From positions 79,862 through 143,861 of the forward strand of contig CANROC010000009.1 of assembly GCA_947632175.1 (NCBI GenBank): DNA of 64,000 bases. Reading direction: 5' to 3'. Each line of letters starts with the position of its first letter. The first letter of the stretch is position 1. Made by a program: the position numbers and the translations under genes. Source of the DNA: an uncultured Oscillospiraceae bacterium (lineage in GTDB: Bacteria > Bacillota > Clostridia > Oscillospirales > Oscillospiraceae). Shown piece by piece: positions 59,813 to 64,000 of this stretch. Under the pieces are notes generated by a model. The model ran no database searches. It was not told the DNA's origin and worked only from the letters and a program-made list of their open reading frames with translations.

Positions 59813-60485
59813 GGATGTGCTCCTCCAAAAGCCGTCTACCCCGCTCGTAGGGGGCGCGGCACTGGGCTAAAAGGGCCTTGTAGAACGCCTCGGCCTCCTG
59901 GCGGTAACGCTCCGCAAGCTCCCGGCCCCTTGGGGTGTAAAAGCGGTCGTAGAGCTTTTCGAGCTTGATCTTGTATTCGTTGAAGAAGGTGTTGGTCCGG
60001 TCCCCCGCCCCGTCGGAGGGCAGGCCGTCGGGCCCCGGCTCGTAGAGGGCGTCGCCCACCTGGCCCTTGTAGGTGAGGGTCCGGGCGATGCCCATGAGGC
60101 CCACGGCGTCCAGCTTGTCCGCGTCAAAGAGGATCTTCGCCTCTATTGTCCGAGGCGGGTCGTCGGCGCGGAAGCGGTGGGTGCGGACGGCGTCCCGGAC
60201 ACAGGCGGCGAAGTCCTCCGAAAAGCCGTTTTCCCGCAAAAAGCGGTACGCCTTCCCCGCCCCCACACGGGCGTGGCAGACCGCGGGGTCGGCAAACTGC
60301 TCGCGGCGGCCCACGTCGTGCAGAAGGCAGGCGGCGATGAGGACGTCGGTATCGACGTTCTCCTCCGTGGCCGCGATGTCCAGGGCGTTATAGAGAACGC
60401 GGGTGATGTGCTCCCGGTCATGGGCCGCGTCGTCCATCTGGGAAAGCATATAGGCGTGGAGGCGGTCAAAATCCGTTCTGTTCAT
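59802..60485 (-). CDS. HD-domain phosphohydrolase
   Basis: 227 residues. HD motif residues are visible as His in 'AAHDREHITRVLYNAL', the His-Asp pair in 'ACLLHDVGRREQF' and Asp in 'ILFDADKLDAVGLMG'. It belongs to the small uncharacterised HD hydrolases (YedJ/YpgQ-like) that cleave nucleotides or other phosphate esters. ATG 60485 follows GGAGAGAG. It opens a unit with the acetyltransferase and two small membrane proteins. Confidence 0.86.
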   Translation of the reverse strand: MNRTDFDRLHAYMLSQMDDAAHDREHITRVLYNALDIAATEENVDTDVLIAACLLHDVGRREQFADPAVCHARVGAGKAYRFLRENGFSEDFAACVRDAVRTHRFRADDPPRTIEAKILFDADKLDAVGLMGIARTLTYKGQVGDALYEPGPDGLPSDGAGDRTNTFFNEYKIKLEKLYDRFYTPRGRELAERYRQEAEAFYKALLAQCRAPYERGRRLLEEHIHDE

Positions 60486-60506
60486 CTTTCTCTCTCCTGA
60501 CAGAGC

Positions 60507-61559
60507 TCATTCCTCAAAGCTGACTGACGCGACGTCACTCCAAAGCGAGCCGGCATGATCGGAGATGACGCTTTTTTCCCGCTTTGTGAATGATTTGAAC
60601 ATGGTGACCGTCAATCTCCCATCCTTCTTTTTCCATCTTCCGGCCACCTCGCCATTAAGCAGAAGCGCGGGCATGACGATCCCCGCGAGGTTGAAGATCG
60701 ACCTCATGTTTTCCGGGCTCAGAAACAGGCTCTCTCTTTTCTCGTGGGCCAGGAGAAGCTGGTCAAAGCCCGCGAGGAACAAGCATTGGGGGATTTCTTC
60801 ACCGTATGTCTGATGACTGTCGATATAGTAATAGGTCCTGCCTTCACATTCTGTTGCTGATACAGGCAAGTGGGAAAGCCAGTCTCTGACCTGCGCGGCT
60901 GTGGCGTGGAAGTAGTACATGGCGTCGTGAACGGTGGAGGGGCCCATGTGCGTAAAATACCGGCGGGCCATTTCAAGCTTGGCCTCCCGCTCGGGAATGG
61001 GCGTAAACGCAGGAGAAAGGCAGAAGGCCTTTTTTTCCTGCACAACGTAGTTCATAAACCCGCGCTCACACATTTCGCGGATGCCACCGCCCCACTGATC
61101 GAACATACTGTTTTCTTCCGGCTCGGTCATGCCGTTTTGCCTGCATACATTCTTTAATTCTTCTCTTGTCAGTTCCGCGCCTTTTAGGGCATCCAAAATC
61201 ACATTTACAAAATAGGCCTGCCGCTCCGGCGTGAGCGACCACGTGTCCCGCTGATTCCAAAAGGAGGCCCCGTGCCAATCATTCCGCCGGTAATCACGCC
61301 CATCACGGCAGTGGATGAATAAGGGCAGGTCGTCCTCCGCAAATACGTGGACCGTCCCTCTGACCGTCCAGTTCTTCACAGCGCCGTCTCTGACCGTGTC
61401 CTCCCGAAAATCAGAACACCGTATCTTCAGGGCGTGCATGGCATTGGCCATGAATTGCGCCTGAACGCCGCAAAGCTCGTGAAGGACCGTCATTTTATCC
61501 GCGGGCGTTATGAGATGCTGATTGGTCAGCTGACGGAGTTTAAGTTCTTCAATGGTCAT
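60507..61559 (-). CDS. AlkZ-like winged-helix DNA glycosylase family protein
   Basis: 350 residues from ATG 61559 (MTIEELKLRQLTNQHL), the usual beginning for this family; ATG 61592 with AAGGAG is an alternative that would overlap the upstream gene by 44 bp. Family HTH_42 (YcaQ/AlkZ): 'LCGVQAQFMANAMHALKIR', 'KNWTVRGTVHVFAEDDLPLF' and 'LLLNGEVAGRWKKKDGRLTV'. Characterised members unhook DNA interstrand crosslinks or bind DNA. The catalytic QxQ region appears as GVQAQF. Confidence 0.83.
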   Translation of the reverse strand: MTIEELKLRQLTNQHLITPADKMTVLHELCGVQAQFMANAMHALKIRCSDFREDTVRDGAVKNWTVRGTVHVFAEDDLPLFIHCRDGRDYRRNDWHGASFWNQRDTWSLTPERQAYFVNVILDALKGAELTREELKNVCRQNGMTEPEENSMFDQWGGGIREMCERGFMNYVVQEKKAFCLSPAFTPIPEREAKLEMARRYFTHMGPSTVHDAMYYFHATAAQVRDWLSHLPVSATECEGRTYYYIDSHQTYGEEIPQCLFLAGFDQLLLAHEKRESLFLSPENMRSIFNLAGIVMPALLLNGEVAGRWKKKDGRLTVTMFKSFTKREKSVISDHAGSLWSDVASVSFEE

Positions 61560-62124
61560 AATGGTCTTGCCCCTTTTGTCTCTCCCTTTCATGGCGATCT
61601 GCTCCTTGATTTGGGTCCGGCGCCGGGGAGATAAGGCCCATAAAGGCGGATGCCATACAGACGGTAAGCAGCGGCTTCATCGTGATCGGGAGCAGGAAAA
61701 ATCCGATTAAGGGGATGAGGCCCCATACGGCGGGCGCGAGGGACATGACGATAAAGCGGCTTTTCGCCAGGGGCTCGTACGATATTGCGTAGGCCGCCAG
61801 TTTACGAAGGCACAACCCGACCCGGACCGTTGCCCCTTTGGGATAACAGACGGCGTGCGCAAGCTCATGTAACGGAAGAGCGACGATACATCCGACGGCG
61901 ATCGCCGGCAGGATTAATAAGGGCGAGACGGGAGATTCTCTATTCAAATAAGCCTTCACGGCCACAGCCGCAAAGCATATGACCATCGGAAAGATGCCAA
62001 AGGGGACGGCCCGTCTTAGAAGACCTTCTCCGTCGCGAAGCTTGACCGCGTCCTGCGGGACAGGCGGGCTTTGATGGGAGGTACCAAATTCCCTTTTGTT
62101 CCCCTCCCAAACGATTTTCGGCAT
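61549..62124 (-). CDS. DUF3267 membrane protein with HExxH motif
   Basis: 191 residues. Four membrane helices; the second ends in 'LPLHELAHAVCYPKG', a zinc-protease-type HExxH. DUF3267 proteins resemble site-2-type membrane peptidases, function mostly unknown. The last 25 residues (PAPDPNQGADRHERERQKGQ and on) are hydrophilic and do not show the expected Asp/Asn motif, so the C-terminus may be altered by a frameshift. ATG 62124 follows GGAGGG. It overlaps the AlkZ-like gene by 11 bp. Confidence 0.68.
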   Translation of the reverse strand: MPKIVWEGNKREFGTSHQSPPVPQDAVKLRDGEGLLRRAVPFGIFPMVICFAAVAVKAYLNRESPVSPLLILPAIAVGCIVALPLHELAHAVCYPKGATVRVGLCLRKLAAYAISYEPLAKSRFIVMSLAPAVWGLIPLIGFFLLPITMKPLLTVCMASAFMGLISPAPDPNQGADRHERERQKGQDHYDH

Positions 62125-62254
62125 AGACGATCCCTCCGGTGAGTTTCATCAATTATCTCTGCAAATCAATGACCGTTTGATGCTGACATTTTTCATTTAT
62201 GTCTGCCATGATAAAAAGCTGCGGCAAACATACTTCTTGAAACACCTGCCATGT

Positions 62255-63301
62255 TCAAAGACTTTTGCCCATAAACCTTTTCGGTGTTTTACCGTAGTTG
62301 ACCAGGCTGACGGCCTGAATGATTTCCTCTTTACGGCTTTCCGCGTTTGGTAGATCACAGACGATATCGTTTAAATCATACGGCCCATTTCGGAAATGAC
62401 CGACTGCCGCGCCATGGAACTCGCCATCGATCAAAAGATACTGCAAAGGTTCGTGATCATACGCAAGTCCTTCGGTCAGCCGCTTTGCCTTTTCTTTCAA
62501 AATATGCTCCTGAACCTTATAGATGAAGTCATTACGGTGAATCGCATAAACAAAGCTCATCTCCTTTGGTTCATAGCTTTCAAGGAGCTCTGCGTCACTT
62601 CTCAGCATATAGCCTGAATCTGATACCGCAAATATGCCTTCAACGACCAATTCTCTCACTGCCCGTTTGATCTCTGTTTCCGGAATCCTGTAAAATGACT
62701 TTGCCATAGCCGTATCAAACTGTACGGTCCTATACGCAAAACGCAGCAGGATGATTTTGAGCGCTTCAAGTCTGGTGTATTTACGCAGGTCTGCTTCCGG
62801 AAATATCTCTGCAAATTTATACCAGCCGCGATCCCATTCACCGTCATACTGATCTTCATAAATCAGGAAAGCTTCCTGCAAACGGTGAAGAATCGGCGTG
62901 ATTTGCTTCACGAGCAAGCCGGTTTCTTCTTTGATCTGCTGTATATTAAACGGTCCTGCTGTTTCAATCAACTCCAGAATCTGTAATTGCTCCGGCGTCG
63001 GTTCTGTAAGCGGCTTTTGGTAAAGTGCCGCAAACAATTCCATGTCCTCCGGTACGATCCAGCCAATATTTCCTCCGGCAAAACGTCCTTTCACCAATTT
63101 ACGATCCAATTGACGTTTCCGGTTAAACTCTATATCGTCAAAATCGGTACGAAAAACAAGCGTAGGAGGCTCGCCAAATCCATTCCAATATACATTTTGT
63201 CCCGGCTGCATATCCCGATACAGCTCTATGTATTCAACCTCATCCGCCTTGTTTATGAAGCATTGGCGCTCCATACGAAGAGTGATTATTTTCGCATCCA
63301 T
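62255..63301 (-). CDS. AlkZ-related winged-helix protein, divergent
   Basis: 348 residues from ATG 63301. Weakly similar in plan to the HTH_42/AlkZ family: an N-terminal 'RFAGGNIGWIVPEDMELFAA', winged-helix part 'NIQQIKEETGLLVKQITPIL', and 'GEFHGAAVGHFRNGPYDLND' near the end in place of 'NGEVAGRWKKK'. It may bind DNA; catalytic function is doubtful. The stop of the DUF3795 gene lies 2 bp before its start, so the two are coupled. AT-richer than the rest of the window. Confidence 0.65.
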   Translation of the reverse strand: MDAKIITLRMERQCFINKADEVEYIELYRDMQPGQNVYWNGFGEPPTLVFRTDFDDIEFNRKRQLDRKLVKGRFAGGNIGWIVPEDMELFAALYQKPLTEPTPEQLQILELIETAGPFNIQQIKEETGLLVKQITPILHRLQEAFLIYEDQYDGEWDRGWYKFAEIFPEADLRKYTRLEALKIILLRFAYRTVQFDTAMAKSFYRIPETEIKRAVRELVVEGIFAVSDSGYMLRSDAELLESYEPKEMSFVYAIHRNDFIYKVQEHILKEKAKRLTEGLAYDHEPLQYLLIDGEFHGAAVGHFRNGPYDLNDIVCDLPNAESRKEEIIQAVSLVNYGKTPKRFMGKSL

Positions 63302-63302
63302 T

Positions 63303-63584
63303 TTAATTCTTCCCTTTCGACTCAGCATACCAACGCTTGCACTGCTCGATTCTGGCTCCCTGAGGAGTGTCGCCATACTCAGGATCGCAGGAATACTGCA
63401 TTAGAAGCTCACAAGGGATATCTGGGCATTCACCGCAATGTACAATACCTTTGTCCTGGCAACACACTGCAACGGGGCATTCACCGTGGAACGGGTGCCC
63501 ATTTGTTTCGATACAACCACCGCAGCCGCAAGTCTCCTTATATTCACACCCGGTACAATGCAAACCACACCTTGAATCAACCAT
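63303..63584 (-). CDS. DUF3795-type cysteine-rich protein
   Basis: 93 residues with 13 Cys, mostly in C-x2-C and CxxxxCGxC patterns: 'GLHCTGCEYKETCGCGGC', 'GECPVAVCCQDKGIVHCGEC' and 'CKRWYAE'. This matches the small DUF3795 family, which probably binds zinc or an iron-sulfur cluster. Function unknown. ATG 63584 follows AGGAGG. It precedes the divergent AlkZ-like gene in the same unit. Confidence 0.8.
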   Translation of the reverse strand: MVDSRCGLHCTGCEYKETCGCGGCIETNGHPFHGECPVAVCCQDKGIVHCGECPDIPCELLMQYSCDPEYGDTPQGARIEQCKRWYAESKGKN

Positions 63585-63641
63585 ATGGTTAACCTCCTGT
63601 TTTTTCTTTCATTGTACCGCCTCAAACGCGACAGGAGTATG

Positions 63642-64000
63642 TCATGTTTCGTATAATTTTTTCATAGAATCCAATGTGGACTTCATTACTTTAACCATTT
63701 CCGGAGGGTCAAGGATCCTCACCTTGTCTCCAAAACTCAGGAACCATTCCACAGCGTTTTTTTGTGTAGTAAATCCCCACTCCGTATACAATCTTCCATC
63801 TTTCTGTTCCGTAAAACAGGCAGGTCCATATTCTTCAATCAATCTGTATTTTACACAAGGTTCATAAACAGCGGTAATCACATAATCATCCGTCATATGC
63901 GAACCAAACTGCTTTTTCTCCTCCGGAATGTCCCTGACGGCAAAGGATTCTTCCGTTGTTTGTAAGTTCCACATACGGCGGAGCTTGTACATCCGAAAAT
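63642..64000 (-). CDS. WYL-domain (YafY-type) regulator, C-terminal part
   Basis: The frame stays open to the window end, so only the last 119 residues are visible. They match the end of WYL regulators: 'RMYKLRRMWNLQTTEESF', 'YEPCVKYRLIEEYGPACF', 'LYTEWGFTTQKNAVEWFLSF' and 'GDKVRILDPPEMVKVMKSTL'. Whole proteins carry an N-terminal DeoR-type winged helix and respond to a ligand through WYL. It is followed 57 bp later by the DUF3795 gene on the same strand. Confidence 0.82.
   Translation of the reverse strand, partial: FRMYKLRRMWNLQTTEESFAVRDIPEEKKQFGSHMTDDYVITAVYEPCVKYRLIEEYGPACFTEQKDGRLYTEWGFTTQKNAVEWFLSFGDKVRILDPPEMVKVMKSTLDSMKKLYET

Noticed and set aside
1..64000. Prophage or integrated conjugative element
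   Set aside because: No integrase, phage structural, relaxase or conjugation genes were seen; the only mobile-looking DNA is the MITE-like element, the repeats and the HNH unit.

Overview
The window looks like a chromosomal segment of a high-GC gut-type Clostridia bacterium (Bacillota; Oscillospiraceae-like is my best guess). Reasons: class III fructose-1,6-bisphosphatase, ECF sigma factors paired with membrane anti-sigma-like proteins, a DUF4358 lipoprotein, a BspA-type leucine-rich repeat protein, SigA-type TTGACA-N17-TATAAT promoters with strong GGAGG ribosome sites, tightly overlapping ATGA operons, and long mosaics of palindromic intergenic repeats. The assignment is inference; there is no rRNA or tRNA gene in the window to anchor it.

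Layout. 1-4.0 kb: end of a leucine-rich repeat protein, a MITE-like element, then a Crp/Fnr regulator with a NitT/TauT-type ABC importer. 4.0-9.8 kb (minus): an ECF sigma/anti-sigma/lipoprotein operon and a heterodimeric ABC exporter. 9.9-14.4 kb: an MmcQ-EVE fusion, a second sigma factor followed by a broken anti-sigma-like gene, a BlaI/BlaR1-like pair and a small membrane protein. 14.4-23.4 kb (plus): a cobalamin riboswitch driving a corrinoid ABC importer plus cbiA-cbiB-cobD-cobQ-cobO. 24.5-26.8 kb: repeats and a small HNH nuclease gene preceded by sequence that folds like a structured RNA. 26.8-30.5 kb (minus): cobC, a cobU-like gene, cobS, cobU, cobT and a homing-endonuclease-repeat protein. 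30.6-35.1 kb: small regulators, a lipoprotein hydrolase and an acetyltransferase. 35.2-38.6 kb (minus): HtrA-type protease with its two-component system. 39.4-47.3 kb: flavodoxin, glutathione peroxidase, GH3 and GH2 glycosidases, and fbp. 47.3-54.2 kb: metY-cysK and a polytopic membrane protein, bracketed by two ~780-bp direct copies of an intergenic mosaic. 54.2-60.5 kb: a beta-CASP nuclease-like protein, flavin reductase, Nudix, asparaginase, acetyltransferase and HD hydrolase. 60.5-64 kb (minus): AlkZ-like winged-helix proteins, a DUF3267 protein, a DUF3795 protein and a WYL regulator cut by the window end. The last 2 kb is visibly more AT-rich.

How the genes work together. The two convergent cob operons encode corrinoid uptake, adenosylation, a,c- and peripheral amidation, aminopropanol arm attachment and nucleotide-loop assembly, but no corrin-ring genes are in this window, so the locus supports salvage and late synthesis. 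The response regulator and htrA promoters share the same CCTGAAA-N4-CCTGAAA box, which suggests one envelope-stress regulon. metY and cysK form a sulfur-assimilation unit whose leader carries a candidate Cys-containing leader peptide.

Most notable for follow-up: the HNH gene with its structured upstream region, the shared response-regulator boxes, the direct repeats bracketing the sulfur block, the metY leader peptide, the degenerate CobU-like protein, and the MITE-like element with its deletion derivative.
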